DNA of 64,000 bases, from the NCBI GenBank assembly GCA_028274465.1, contig JAHHQI010000256.1, positions 1-64,000 on the forward strand, given 5' to 3'. A program made the position numbers and the translations under genes. The stretch comes from Plantago ovata. Taxonomy: Eukaryota > Streptophyta > Magnoliopsida > Lamiales > Plantaginaceae. Below, piece by piece: positions 45,181-57,977 of this stretch; position 1 is the first letter of the stretch; each line of letters begins with the position of its first letter. The notes below the pieces were generated by a model. That model was not told where the DNA came from. It saw only the letters and a program-made list of their open reading frames with translations, and ran no database searches.

Positions 45181-47950
45181 CTAATCACAAAAGTCCCCAT
45201 ATACCTCTAAGGTTAAGATACGCCCCCATGTACCTCTAAGGTTAAGATACGCCCCCATATGCACCTCTAAGGTTAAGATGCCTCCCCATTCCATCCCTGC
45301 GGTTAGGATGAACGCCCTACCTGTCTTGACACCCACAAGTCCCAGGCAAAACCTGAACTTTGGTCCTGGAAGCGCCTTAGTCATAGCATCTGAAGCATTC
45401 AAAGATGTATGAATCTTCTTTATCTTCACAACTCCCTTGGCAATGATATCTCTGATGAAGAAAAACCTTACATCAATGTGTTTTGTTCTTTCATGATACA
45501 CCTGTTGTTTAGTCAATATAATAGCACTTGATTGTCACAGTGAATATTCACATGATCCTGTTGGACACCCAACTCATTCAATAATCCACCCAACCAGATA
45601 GCTTCCTTAACTCCTTCAGTGATAGCCATGAACTCCGCCTCTGTTGTAGATAATGCAACCACAGACTGCTGACTTGCCTTCCAACTAACTGATGTGCCAA
45701 ACAAAGTAAACACATACCATGTGATAGACTTTCTTCCATTCAAGTTCCCTGCAAAATTTGCATCAACATATCCAACCAATGGATTATGCAAATCATTGCT
45801 TTTCTTGAACATTAGTCACATCATCCTTGTGTCACTTAAGATATCATCCACATATGAGATCCTTCCATCTGCACTTCCATAAGATACTCTTGACATGTAA
45901 CTTAGTTCCCCCAAATCTTTGAACACTGCTCATCAGAAAACCGTACCCTTGGCACCATAGATGTTTCCACACTTCCACAATCCTTCATATTGAACCTGGT
46001 CAAAACCTTCAATAGACACCTGGACTGAGATGAAAATAACATTCCATCTGATGAATTCCTGCAATTATCCATTCCTAAGATTCCCCGAGCTATCCCCATG
46101 TCTTCCATTCCAGCATCTTCCTGAAACTCATCATCCAGAGCTTCACATTCAGTACTTGAGTATTCTGGGACCTAATCTAAGACCTGTTGTTCTGGAGTTC
46201 CGGCCAGGGTTGCCTCAACCCCTTGTCCAACACCTAGTGTATCAACCTGCTCCATAGCTCAAACAACTTCTCCTGGTGTTATATCAGTTTCATCCTCAAA
46301 CTCCACCTCAATTGAAATCCCATGTGCATATCCATGATCTCTTGTATGTTGATAGTTTAAAGTTTCACCAACTTCCTCATCAAGTCGATCATCACCATCT
46401 GACTCTGAGCTACTACTAGACTCCTCATCCACTGGTAATATAGGCTCAGCATCCGCAACATCAACCTCCACTGTGGGCTCCACCTCAGAGTGATCTCTAT
46501 CCTCTTCCAACTCAATTCTGGTAGTTTCTGCAGTGTCAGAGTTAGGCGCGGAGTTGTGCAACTCCCTTTGGTCAACACCTGCCTGCTTGTCCTTCAGAGG
46601 TAATATATCTTCATTAAACTGAACATCCATGATTATAATATACTTCCCTTTTCCAGGTTCAATGCACCAAAGCTTATATCCTTTAACCCCCTTTGGCTAC
46701 CCAATAAAGATACACCTCAATGCTCTAGCTTCCAACTTATCTTGCTTGATATGTGCTAAAGCCAAGCAACCAAACACCTTGAGTTTTGTATAATCCCCAG
46801 TTATTCCAGTCCACACTTGATCCGGTGTCTTAAAATCCAAAGACACAGCTGGACTCTTGTTGATGAGTATTGCTGCTGTAACCATAGCTTCTCCCTAGAA
46901 ACCTTTGCTTACCCCAGAACTCAGTAGCATACACCTAGTTCTCTCCAATAGAGTTCTATTCATTCTCTTTGCAACTCCATTTTGTTGTGGTGTACCTGCA
47001 ACTGTTCTATGTCTAGTAATACCCTTTTCTTTAAAGAAATTAGTAAACTCAGAAGATAAGAACTCCAATCCATTATCAAACTGAGATACTTCAATGTTCT
47101 TCCTGATTGATTCTCTACCTCAGCTAACCCTCCTTGAATTGATTAAATGCTTGATCCTTAGATTTCAGAATATAAACCCAGACCTTCCTTGAATAATCAT
47201 CTATGAATGAGATGAAATATTTACCTCCACCTTGAGTGAGTGTCCTAGATGGTCTCCATAAATCTGAATGTACATAATCCAAGTTAGCTTTAGTAGTATA
47301 CTTCCCTGCTGAAACTGGTCTTGTGCGCCTTCCCCATCACACATGTCTCACAGAATGGTAACTTAGTGAACTTGTCTCCTCCAAGTAATTCCTGCTTGGT
47401 AAGTTCCTTCAATCCTTTTTCTCCTACATGGGCAAGCCTTTTGTGCGATAGATATGTGTTGTCATTCCCATGAACTGCTGCACTTTGTCAGCTATTGTGT
47501 TACCAGATAAATAGTAAAGACCATTTTTCTTAACACCTTCCAGCAGTGTTATCTGAGGAGTTAGCGTAACTCCTTGCTCAACATCGTGCATAACCCCATA
47601 GCATCAAATTGACCAAGTGACATCAGATTTCTCCTTAAATCAGGTATGTACCTTACACAAGTTAACAATCTAATAGTTCCATCATGCAACTTCATCTTAA
47701 CATCACCAATGCCTTTGACCATGCATGACTGATTGTTCCCCAAAAGTACAGTTTCACCTTTTCCATATTTGAAGTTTGTAAATCATTCTTTAACCGGACT
47801 CATGTGAAAAGAGCACCCAGAATCAAGTATCCATGATAAGTCTATATTAGAAGTAGAGACCGTAAGTACCTCTGATATGTCAAAAGATTGTGTAGCCTGT
47901 GCCACATCAACTATTCCTGCCTCTCCCCCAGATTGCTTTGGCTTCCCGTT
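45181..47950 (-). pseudogene. Copia-2 polyprotein remnants
   Basis: RNase H pieces (45181-45516, 45513-45812: STTEAEFMAITEG, HCDNQ), an RT tail piece (45902-46108), the acidic linker (46259-46630), an integrase tail with MVTAAILINKSPAVSLDF (46697-46885), and pre-integrase and protease regions to 47950, in several frames. As in Copia-1, the N-terminal RT core is missing between the linker and the RT tail, so the deletion may be shared. The Copia-1 integrase tail can be read more fully here. Confidence 0.82.
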
Positions 47951-49236
47951 TAATGAACCGATTACCTTTAGATTTGGACCAAGAGAATTATTCAGCTTTG
48001 CAAGACATCTGAGCCCATTTATTTTGGCCCAAGTCTTGGCCCAATCTCAAGTTCAGTCAAAACCCTAAACCCAGCTAATTGACTCCATCTTTCCCACTAC
48101 TCCTCTTTCTCTCATCCTCACGCCATCAAAACAGAGAAGAGATACTGCTCTTACTTTCTCTTCATTCCTTCGCCCACCATCAACATACAACTTCACTGTC
48201 CTCTCTTCAAATCTTCATCACCTTACCACCATTATCATCATTGTTTCTCATCATCATCACTTTTCACTAATTAATTATCATTACCTCCATTATCATCATC
48301 AATTGTCATCACCTACATCATCACCCACGGCGATCATCATCAATTCATCACCATCTCCGCTCCGATTCAACCCTGCCCGACTCCGTTTTTGTTCGATCGG
48401 TTCCTCATTCTCCGTGCAGTCCCCGGTAAGAGCTACTTCCTCCGTTTCGCTCGTCCTGGGCCCGATTTACATGTGAATCTTTTTTAACTTCGTTTCTTTT
48501 CTTTTTATTCTCAGTTCGATTCGCTTCGGTGACTGTTCGAAGGTAAAATCCTGAAATCCATTTAATTTTGTTTTTTTTAATTTGACTGTTCTACCCCTAT
48601 TCCACCTCTGCCTTGAAACTGAACCTTGAACTGGGACTTAGGGTAGTACATGTTCGATTTTTGTTGTTGATGTGGACTGAATGTTGGCTGGTTTGACCCT
48701 ACGAGGTTGTATGGTTCTGATTGTGATGGATGTTGACCGAATTCGAATTAAGACTGAAATTTGACTGTTTAGGGAAAAGGTTGAGACTGACCTGGGTTTG
48801 TTTTGGATTCATTGGACATGTTTGATATGATTTAGCTTATGTCGGGGTTGTTTTAGAATTTTTGAGAACTGTAAGGACTTATTTGCAAATAGAGGTTGAC
48901 CGTATTGATTGACTGAGGACTAAACTGTAAACCGTGTAATTCTTTTGAAAACTGTTAAGCTTGATTTTAAAACCTGAGGTACTTGTTTGGTTTTCGAAAC
49001 ATAAAGAGGGGCTTTTCTGTAAATGTGCCTTGAAGGGCAAAATGGTAATTTTACTACTGAACAGTAGGTTAGCCGTTTTAAACTGGTTTTTGTTTCTGAA
49101 AAAGGATTACTCTGTTTTACTGTGTTAACTGAGAGTTACTTTTGTATTTTCAAACTTTTCAAATCGAGGTTAAAGATCTTTTATTAAAAGTTGTTCGTGT
49201 TTAAATACTTTTTCTCTTGATGTTAAGAAACTACTT

Positions 49237-49303
49237 GACTTGATAGCTTAGTTGGTTATGTGTTGAGAGACTAACTTAGAGGTCCCGAGTTCGAGCCCCC
49301 TCC
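49237..49303 (+). ncRNA. tRNA-like sequence with A and B boxes
   Basis: TAGCTTAGTTGGTTA fits an A box, and GGTCCCGAGTTCGAGCCCC is a strong B box / T arm about 35 bases later. The acceptor ends do not pair well, so it is a tRNA-derived remnant rather than a working gene. Confidence 0.45.
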
Positions 49304-49620
49304 TTTACCACTTCTTCGCCGACCTTTTATTTTATCCGTTTAGCTTTTTGTTCAACTTCTAGTTAGTGACTAGACAATTCCTGTTTAGGTGCTCCGTCCG
49401 CTAGCTCTTAATACGCTCTGTTTTGAGGATCGTTGCTCGCAAAGTTCAAGGTGTGTGTTCACCCCTAAACTTATCTATTTGCGAAAACTGGAAGGCTATG
49501 TGACTATCTGTATCTAATGCTATATATACTGTTTTACTGTATGCTTCCGCGTAAAAGTAACTAAGTCCTAAGTATGACTATTTACTTTCTTTGTTTATTG
49601 CTACTCTGTTCTGGATTAAC

Positions 49621-50378
49621 TTTTCTGCAGGAACTCTTCTCGGTGTTTGATTGTCCGTATCTGTTTGTTCTGTATCTGTTCTGTCTGTTTCTGTGTGACC
49701 GGTCGATTAGGTCATAACTAGGTAGGCTTGGGTAGTAGAGGACTATCGGGTTTGCTTGGTTATTGCCTAGTCTAATCCCTTTTAGACGCGAGGCAGAAGT
49801 CGCTGAGGTCTATTAGGGTCGTAGGTTCTGTTTCCCCAAAGTACACGGGGGTTTCTGTTTCTGTCCGGAGTTGTATACCCTCTGGAGGGAGCTATAAGGG
49901 CTATTGGGAGTAGGAGCAATAAGGCGGGCTGCACCAACGGACTTTGACTTATCTGTTCTGTCTTTCTGTTCTGTTATCTGTTCTGTTTGTTATATTGTCT
50001 TTTCTGCAGGAACTCTTCTCGGTGTTTGATTGTCCGTATCTGTTTGTTCTGTATCTGTTATGTTTGTTTCTGTGTGACCGGTCGATTAGGTCATAACTAG
50101 GTAGACTTGGGTAGTAGAGGACTACCGGGTTTGCTTGGTTATTGCCTAGTCTAATCCCTTTTAGACGCGAGGCAGAAGTCGCTGAGGTCTATTAGGGTCG
50201 TAGGTTTTGTTTCCCCAAAGTACACGGGGGTTTCTGTTTCTGTCCGGAGTTGTATACCCTCTGGAGGGAGCTATAAGGGCTATTGGGAGTAGGAGCAATA
50301 AGGCGGGTTGCACCAACGGACTTCGACTTATCTGTTCTGTCTTTTTGTTCTGTTATCTGTTCTGTTTGTTATATTGTT
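49621..50378. repeat. 379-bp tandem duplication
   Basis: TTTTCTGCAGGAACTCTTCT begins copy one at 49621 and copy two at 50000. The copies differ at only a handful of bases, so the duplication is young relative to its decayed host. Confidence 0.92.
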
Positions 50379-50771
50379 TGCTGAAAAGGATTTTGATTTC
50401 AAAAATTGTTTACTTTCTGTTTGTTAACTTAGAACCTCACTGAGATCCTTTATCTCACACTCTCTTTGTTTTCAAAATTCCTTCCTTCCAGATACTACTG
50501 AGGATGCACGCGAGTAGGATGCCAGCGACTGAGAGAAGGGTCTGAGGTGTCTTTGGGAATTTATTTCAAAGTAAGAAGATGAAACTTTTCTCTGTCTTCA
50601 ATAGTTGTTATTCATTTGATTTCTAAGTTACTATTGGATATTTACTTGATTCTGTTAGCGCAGTGCGCGTCAAATATTATTTTGGCCTTTATTGCCGACC
50701 GTTGCTTTTAAAATTATTTCGGATTTTCCTTTTTCAAGAAAATTGTTTGTTTTAAAAACCGGTACCGTTAC

Positions 50772-51161
50772 AGTTGTGATCTTGTCAAACTCTGCTAACT
50801 GCTCCAAAATTGGCCTACCTTCAACCATCCTAAAACCAAGAAACTTCTTCTTGAGATACATCATCTGGTTTGATGATTTCCCCATATAAACTTTTTCAAG
50901 TTTATCCCAGGTTTCTTTTGCATCAGTACACTTGATAACCTCCCTCAATGCTTCGTCGCTCAATGAGTGAATTAGTGTATTGAATGTCTTCTTCTTGATT
51001 TCCTTCTTCTTTGCATCGTCTTTAATATCCTTAAGACCTTCATCCCCCAACAGAGCATCGTCAGCTCCATAATCTGATAACAAGGCCTTAACCCTCAGTT
51101 TCCACAGGCTGAAATCAGTGTGTTTCGTCAGCTTCTCAATCTCGACTTTAGTTGATGACAT
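50772..51161 (-). pseudogene. Copia-2 gag remnant
   Basis: Starts MSSTKVEIEKLTKHTDFSLW at 51161 and is nearly identical to the Copia-1 gag until KITT, after which it runs into the inserted block. Confidence 0.85.
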
Positions 51162-51954
51162 TGCTTATATCAAGCTTTGGATTCTCCTGGTAAATTTCTT
51201 TGACCCTTCATCCCACAGACGGCGCCAATTGTTGAGTTCGATTCAACAATAGTCAATTCTACCTAATCACAAAAGCTCACAATAAAACTAAACCACCAAG
51301 ATCAGCTACACCAATCATACACACACCACGCACACAACCAAAACTAGAAAACAGAGCAAGAATGCAAGCAAGAAAGAACACAAGAGTTAACGTGGTTCGG
51401 TTGTAAATAACCTACGTCCACGAAGATCAACCAGCTTCAATATATTATATTAACGCCAATTACAAGTCCCTAACAGTATGCAAGAAACAAGAACAGTTCT
51501 GTCTCTCAAAGCTAGAACCTATAATCTATAATATATAACTTGTCGAAGTAGTCGAACAAGCCTTCTTTGTCGTGTTGTTATCGTCTCCAGATCTAGTATG
51601 AGCATGCAGTAATCACCCCTTTATATAGCCTTCAATTCGCAGCTAAAACCTAAAGGAATTTGAATAGGAATTGATTTCGGAGACAATTACCTTTTCCTCA
51701 CTGCATTCGGAAACAGGAGTTATCCACGGAGTTGCTCAACACTTTGCTTAACACCAGTCTTATTATGCTGCTGCTGTATGTTGAGATAACACCTCACATT
51801 CACCCACATATATAATAGTACTTCACTTAATTACATCAAACCCTTTAAAAATTTGTTCCCCACATGATCATGTGAAGCATTAGAGGGAAATAGAGAAAGT
51901 AATATGTGGCAAACTTGAAGTACTTCACCAACTATTAGTATTTCAATGTCTCCG

Positions 51955-52135
51955 TTTCATTTAAGTTGATCTTTTTAAAGTTTGACTCTAAATTATGTCT
52001 ATATTACACATGATGATTTGTATATAATAAAGTTATGTTAGAAAAAAATATTTAATTTTATTATATATCTTGATAATGTAATTTAGGTGTAATTTGTAAT
52101 TAAAATTTAAAATGGAACTGAGGGACATGGAGTAT
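51955..52135. mobile_element. degenerate Stowaway-like MITE
   Basis: CTCCGTTTCATTTAAGTTG at the left and AAAATGGAACTGAGGGACATGGAGTA at the right form imperfect inverted ends around an AT-rich core. Confidence 0.5.
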
Positions 52136-53460
52136 ATGTACTACATTAATTACATTTCCACGACACTGACACAACACGTCAAAGTATACATGATACCATT
52201 TATTCCATTTAAAACAACTAATATCAATTGACAATGAATTTGGAAGAACAAAAAACAGACACGACAGCTCTATGTGAGTTTGCAATTTTAGGGATGGAGT
52301 TGGAACGTGATAGTGTCAATTTTTAGCGATTGAGTGAAAATATATATTTGGAATAATTTTAGAGGTGGGGTAATGAAAAATAGGGATGTCATGCTAGCTA
52401 GCCTAGTGATCAGTGAGGAGGGAAAAAAAAAAAAAAATGAGAATTGGTAGCATTTTAAGCAACAGTAACGTTCCCTTCTCAAGTGGAGCTCCCAAGTAGT
52501 TTGCTCTTTTAGATCATGAGATGGCAAGATGGAGTAGAGCTCCAAACAGACAACGACTGGTTTATGCAAGTACATCCTATTGAGGATTGCTCTCTCGGTC
52601 AAGCTTTTAATTACTTTAATGTCATTGGAAATCAAGAGCAGAAACATAGCAATGAGCCAAAGAATTAGCCCAAGCCGACACAGTGAAGAAGAGACGAATT
52701 GATGAGAAGGAAGGCACGCCTATTGACAGACGAATTCGCCTTAAACCTTGTCATGATTCGTAGAGGGACTCAGATGAATTAATTGGAGGTCAAGTTTCTT
52801 AGGCGGGAAACTATTTTTCAAAATCAAGAAATAGTACTAGGGTTTCTGTCCTTCTTTGTCTTCTTCATTAATTCATCTTCATTAATTCATTAATGATCTT
52901 TCATCTGTGTATAACATGCAATTGGCATGGGGGTTTGTTACTATTGTACTGATAATTAAAACCCCCGATGTAATTTATCTTTCTATCTAAGTTTAGGGCA
53001 TTAAGTTCCGGCTATTTAAAGAGCTAGCAGCCGCTCTGTTTCTGTAACAAATCATTCCGCAATATTCAATGAAAATTCCGATTCTCTCTTCCCTATTTTA
53101 GCTTTTTATAGATCTCAATGCCAAAATCCAAGGTATCGACCAAAATCCAAGGTATCGAAAGAACCACCAATTATATTAACAACAGATCCCAGTAAAGCTA
53201 CCAAATAAGCATGGTTGTACAAACAAATTATTCATCATTTGAAAGGAACAAATTGTCCAGCAGACGGTGTACAATTATTATCATGTAAACAGCAGCACAA
53301 GCGCCTCTCGTATATAGTCATAGCCAAATTACCTGTGTTGCCTAATGCCTCCTGTTACAAAACAAAGGAGAGTACGGTTAAGAGGATGACTTCCAAGTAC
53401 CAATTCACAAAGCTAAAACCTTCTGACTGAGCAATATTATAAAGAAACAAAACTACCATT
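52136..53460. other. intergenic; LTR-like leader near 53000 unassigned
   Basis: The first part is AT-rich without a gene. A plus-strand stretch at about 52680-52800 reads RRIDEKEGTPIDRRIRLK and then a broken frame, somewhat like the tail of a Ty3 polyprotein. It is followed by a TATTTAAAG TATA-like site at 53013 and a short repeated CAAAATCCAAGGTATCGA near 53125-53158. This may be the end of an LTR element; I cannot define it. Confidence 0.3.
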
Positions 53461-53814
53461 GACAGTACTATATTATTCCTCAATCTGCATTAGCAATGAT
53501 CCAGAAATAACTAGCAAGCCAGTGTGCGAAGGAAATACTCGTATATTAAGAATTACTGGATAGCACATATATATATAGTTAGGCCTGGCAATGGGTGGGT
53601 ATTGCCCTACCCATTGCCCATAGAAACCAGATGGGTTTGGGTTGGATGGACATATAACCTGCCACAGAGCCATGTAATATAGTAGAACTGAATTTGGGAT
53701 GGGATGTAAGAATAAACGGAACATACAAATGTATATGATTATGATTATATGTTTAGAGTTGTATTGTGCACAGAGCCATGTAAAAGAAGCATCAACCTGG
53801 TCGAGCCGTTTTAC

Positions 53815-54002
53815 CTTGATGTTAGAATTTCAAACTCGTGTTCTGAGGTATGCTTCTTATTTTTGCGAAAGCCAGGATGATCAGAAACAAGCCCAGATGA
53901 GTAGCATACTTCGCACAGGTCAAAGCCTCCTTCCTCCGTGCAATCTTTGCATCTGTATCTAACACCAACTATAGGTTCCTTCTCACAATAATCACAGCGT
54001 AA
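53815..54002 (-). CDS. ZZ-type zinc-finger exon
   Basis: A 188-bp exon bounded by TTTTGTAG/ and CATCAAG/GTAAAA, open throughout. It encodes CDYCEKEPIVGVRYRCKDC, then GFDLCEVCYSSG, and HTSEHEFEIL. This cysteine spacing, with the closing His pair, is a ZZ domain; in plants the PRT1-type ubiquitin ligases carry a very similar one. ZZ domains bind protein N-termini or partners through two zinc ions. I could not find the neighbouring exons with confidence (a 19-bp candidate lies near 53345), so this may be one exon of a larger gene or a stranded fragment. It lies just downstream of the NLR on the same strand. Confidence 0.65.
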
Positions 54003-54541
54003 CTACAAAATGTACTGGAGAGTCTGTCTGTGTGCACGGCAAAGAACACGTAAGGATATGTTAGAATTAACAAAAATCTCTCTGTATGACGAACATAAAC
54101 ACAAAAGTGGACAGAGGAAAATTATGCTTCATTCAATTCATAGCATCTCAATATACTTCTCTCAAGGTCAAGAAGTTGTTTGTGTGTGTCAAAAATCAAA
54201 TAGCACTCATTCATCAACAAGACAATTTTACATCACTCAAGATTTTGAATCTAATAATTAAGTTAAATTTCTACTATAAAATAAATATGAGAAACAAATT
54301 GTATCTCATCATAAGTTTTTTGTCACACTCATTGCAATCCAAGAGATGAGTTGGTTAAAAAAAATCATTTATGGGTCTTGAAGTTTCTAATCAAACGGCA
54401 AAAAGAGAAAAACAAAGTTAATAGTACTAGTAGTTATTATCAGTACTAGTTCATAATAATAGAGACTATAAGATTTAGTTTATCCATTAGACTTATTATA
54501 TTACTTTAATTCAGTTCTAGCTCACAATCCGTAGATAACAA
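54003..54541. other. AT-rich gap between ZZ exon and NLR
   Basis: No coding sequence is recognised. Confidence 0.5.
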
Positions 54542-56991
54542 TCATAAAATGAAGAAGGGATTGATAAAGAAATTTACTTGCACTTGAAGACGATTGTTTC
54601 CCAAGGGCTGATGCTCTGTTTTCAGTTCATATGCTGATCGAGGAAGAGAAGTGCAACACTGCTCCAGGGAGACCAATCGGAGAGTCTGAATATATCCAAT
54701 TTCTTCTGGAATCTCCTTCAATCTCTGAATACCATAGAAGGCCAGTCGCTCAAGTACTGGGAAGTGGCTCCTTTTGACTCTCAAATGCTCCAAAGTTAAG
54801 CATCCAAGACGTAAGGCCTTCAGCTTACAGAATTGGCCTTCTGTCGTCCTCCACTCACTACCACAGAAGGCATCATTCCACAGACTAAGCTTTTCAAGAT
54901 TAGGAAACGACCCCACCTTCTCCATGTCCTCCCAAGGAATCATGCACCATCCAACCTCAAACTTCTCAATGATTGCAAGAAAGCTATGTGCGCTGCAGAA
55001 ATCTTTCCGTACACAGGCTTTCTGCATTTTCATACCCTTCTGTGAAAGTCATTTTCAGTTTCTTTAGGTTCTGAAACATTTTGCACATCTCCTCACTGAA
55101 GTTGAAATTGTATACATTGAGAAGCGTCTGCATGTTCTTGAGCACACGCTGCACTTTCTCACTAACATGGGAATTGGCATCTGGAGGATTAGGTAAGACT
55201 ACTCGTTGGATCTCAACATGTTTAAGCAATGGCATCTCCCATACCTGAGGTGGTAGGAAAACTGGCTCTTTCCCAGGAATAGTCTTCATAATTAGACTGT
55301 GTAGATTCTGAAACATAGATATTGAAGCAAGCGATGCTGAACAAACCAAAATGCCCTTGACTTGAGCAGCTGACAAACGAATATACCGGAGGCGAAAGTG
55401 CATCAGATTCTTATTGGCAGAAAAATCCCATTTGCTTGCCAGTTCGAAAGGAGATACTCCTATAGACCTTTCATGCGTGGGGAGGAGGTACATAGGATAA
55501 TCTCTGTCGGCGCCAGGAAGAATGCCGAGGTTAAGGTAGGTATGGCTACGAAAAAGTTATATTCATGGGCTTTCTTTAGGCACAAATCCCTTAAGAATCA
55601 TGAATCTGGAGGTATTTATCTTCCCCATGGATGATCGCTCGGTAACCAAAAGGAGTTTCTCTGGATAAGATCCATTAGATACTCCTTGGCAACATCTTCT
55701 AAGCATTGATGATCTCCATTTGGTTTCAAAAACCCCTCCTCAACCCACATCTTTATGAGTAGAGACACTTCGATGCTGTGATCCTCTGGGAAAACTCCCA
55801 TGTATAAGAAACATGGTTTCAGATGAATAGGTAAGCTTTCGTAACAGTAAGACAGAATCTGTAGACACCAATCTTCGCCGACTTCAAAATCTACGGCCGA
55901 TCTCAAACGCGTTGCAACACTCTCCCAGGAATCTCTTGTGATGTTGTTCAACAGTTGTCCCGCAATGACAACAATGACTAAAGGCAGTCCCTTGCAATCT
56001 CGGGCTATCTGCATCCCGATATGCTCCAACACAGGAGGACAGACATCTTCTCCAAACACTTTTTGTCTGAGCAGATTCCAGCTCGCCTCTTCGTTTAATA
56101 ACCGCAATTCAAAAGGTTTGCAAGTGCCAATATAAGAAGCCACACTCAACAGCCTGGTGGTAATAATGATCTTACTGTAATTATTATTATCCGGAAAGAA
56201 ACTTTTGATTGCATCCCAAACATCAACACCCCAAATATCATCAAGAACTATAAGGTAGGGCTTACCAGACAAACGGTTGCGCAATTGTTCCCCTGGATCA
56301 TTAACATTATTAATGCCAAGGTCGTGTAGAAAACTTTGAACAACACTTTGGATGTCGGGTGATTGAGAGATCGTACACCATATACCAACATCATAACCAG
56401 TCAAACGATCAAAAAGATTTCGAACAAAAGTAGTCTTACCTATGCCTCCCATCCCAACAACAGGGAGTATCTTGAGATTTGATGTGTAATTGAAATGATA
56501 AAAGAACTCTTCTCGAGCTCATCAAATCCCATCATCATTCTGTTTGTGTGTAATACATCATTAATTGCATTTCTGGGCGTGAGACTTGTTTGCATTTGAT
56601 GGTCAGCTTCATCAGAATAAGAAACAACCTCCATGGCTTTTTCCCCGAAAGACAAAAACTTGTTCACAATCTGTACCATTTCATCTTCAGAGAAAAGCTG
56701 TGAGCTGTGTTTCCCCAGTTTGTATCCACCAGATTTCTCAAGAACTGGATCCAAAGCGAGACACTCGATGACATAGTCAACGTCATAAGCGGCCTCAGCT
56801 ATCTCCCTCTCCAGCTCAACTATTTCTTCAGTGATCGATTGGTAATCATAACCTTGGAAAACTTTGAGAAGGGAAGTGATAGTTTGTTTGACATCAGATT
56901 GAATCGGGTATTGGGGTGGGTAAACAACAGAGCGCTCTTGATGCTGGTCAATGGTGAAGTTGAGAGAGAGTAGAGCTGCATAAGCCGCCAT
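54542..56991 (-). pseudogene. R1-like CC-NB-LRR resistance gene, frameshifted
   Basis: Intracellular immune receptor class. The start MAAYAALLSL at 56991 has a good context and matches R1/Rx-type coiled-coil starts. The coiled coil carries AYDVDYVIE. NB-ARC follows: GMGGIGKTT (P-loop), LIVLDDIW (kinase 2), KIIITTR (RNBS-B), CKGLPLVI (GLPL) and [12 protein letters not shown] (RNBS-D). An IHD-type MHD equivalent sits near 55605. Leucine-rich repeats run to 54542 (LEKLSLWNDAF, LKALRLGCL, LERLAFYG). Total length about 815 codons, single exon, usual for this class. Frame changes occur near 56515, 55640, 55600, 55540 and 55010. Residues on both sides of each break stay conserved, so decay is recent or the breaks are sequencing error. 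Closest type: late-blight R1A/R1B-like proteins of asterids. Confidence 0.85.
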
Positions 56992-57447
56992 GGATCTGAT
57001 GTATTTGGGTGGAAGGAAGCTAGGTAGGATTTGGGAAGATTGAAAATGGAAGGAGAGTAGAATGTATTTGAATCTGGAGAGCAAGTTAATTTTGGTAAAG
57101 CTGAGAAATTGAGAATGAAATTGCGAATTGGCTTTCTTCATTTATTTATGTCTCTCAGATGCGAACAATTATTTTTAGTCTAGTAATTTTTTTTTTTGAA
57201 AAGTGACAATATACTAAAACTAAAGAGTACGGACATTAGTTTAGAGTACGCGAAATAGGAAATAGTCTGAATTTAAAAGTACAGTCATCCAAAGGGAACA
57301 GAATCCCAAACAAAATGCAGAGAATCAAAAGATTGTTCACTTCTTCCAAATGTTCTTTGTCGACCCTCATTGGCTAAATGATCTGCGATTCGGTTCATTT
57401 CTCTATAAACGAACATCACTTGTACTTGCTCCAAGTCTTCTAGCATC

Positions 57448-57792
57448 CTAAAGCATCTCCAAGATCGTTTGATGTCTTGTATGCTGAGCTTCCTTCCTGG
57501 AAATACAAGAGAGTAGGTATTGTGAGTCCGTTTGTATAATTACCTTTTTGACTTCCAATTGGTAGCAAAGTTGTACTCCTAGTTTGAATGCATAAAGTTC
57601 TGCTGTGTTAGCATCTATATCACCCAGGAAAGTTGCTGAAGCACGAATAAACCCATTTGTACTATTTCTTATAATGCAACCTGCTCCACCTGTTTTAGTT
57701 GATAAGCACGCACTACCATCAATATTCAAGCAAACAAATTCAGGTGGAGGCGGTTGCCATTTTAAGAGGATAGTTTTTTGAGGTCTATTCAC
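57448..57792 (-). pseudogene. LINE RNase H-like domain
   Basis: LNIDGSACLSTKTGGAG, AELYAFKLGVQL and IIQTDSQYLLSCI match the RVT_3 RNase H of plant L1 elements. Confidence 0.85.
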
Positions 57793-57977
57793 TTTTTATA
57801 CAAAACTTCGTTTTCTCTAATCATTTCTAGAAGTTGAGAATTGAAATTGAAAGCATGAAAATCTATTTGTCTAAAAAGCTTTTCATTCCTAGTTTTCCAT
57901 ATCATCCAGCATAAAAAGATTTTCTTTAATTGTGATTCTGAGTTTGGATTTTCATGAAAATTATGTCATTCACAGAG

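Larger units (their letters stand above)
47951..50771 (+). mobile_element. LTR-like block inserted in Copia-2
   Basis: The block ends AAAACCGGTACCGTTACA, the type of LTR terminus seen in large Ty3 elements, and has no coding frame over 2.8 kb. Its left edge (near CGTTTAATGAACCG) lacks a clear TG, and the neighbouring Copia sequence between the zinc knuckle and gag is missing, so it looks like a truncated solo LTR combined with a deletion. A promoter-like C/T-rich leader is seen near 48060-48420. The class is inferred. Confidence 0.45.
45148..51798 (-). mobile_element. Copia-2, decayed relative of Copia-1 with internal insertion
   Basis: The right LTR is complete (51230-51798). The left LTR keeps only its first 45 bp or so (45148-45194) and then jumps to the 3' repeat array. 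Flanks TTCAT (45143-45147) and TTCAC (51799-51803) fit a 5-bp duplication with one change. Pol (45195-47950) is broken by many stops. Gag survives at 50772-51161. Between 47950 and 50771 a foreign LTR-like block replaces about 330 bp of Copia sequence. It is the same family as Copia-1 but older. Confidence 0.88.

Noticed and set aside
52288-52647. 119-residue minus frame
   Set aside because: It contains a poly-Phe run from a T tract and no recognisable domain; it lies in AT-rich intergenic DNA.
53580-53650. GGCCTGGCAATGGGTGGGTA, similar to a hAT-type terminus
   Set aside because: No matching right end or 8-bp duplication was found within a reasonable distance.
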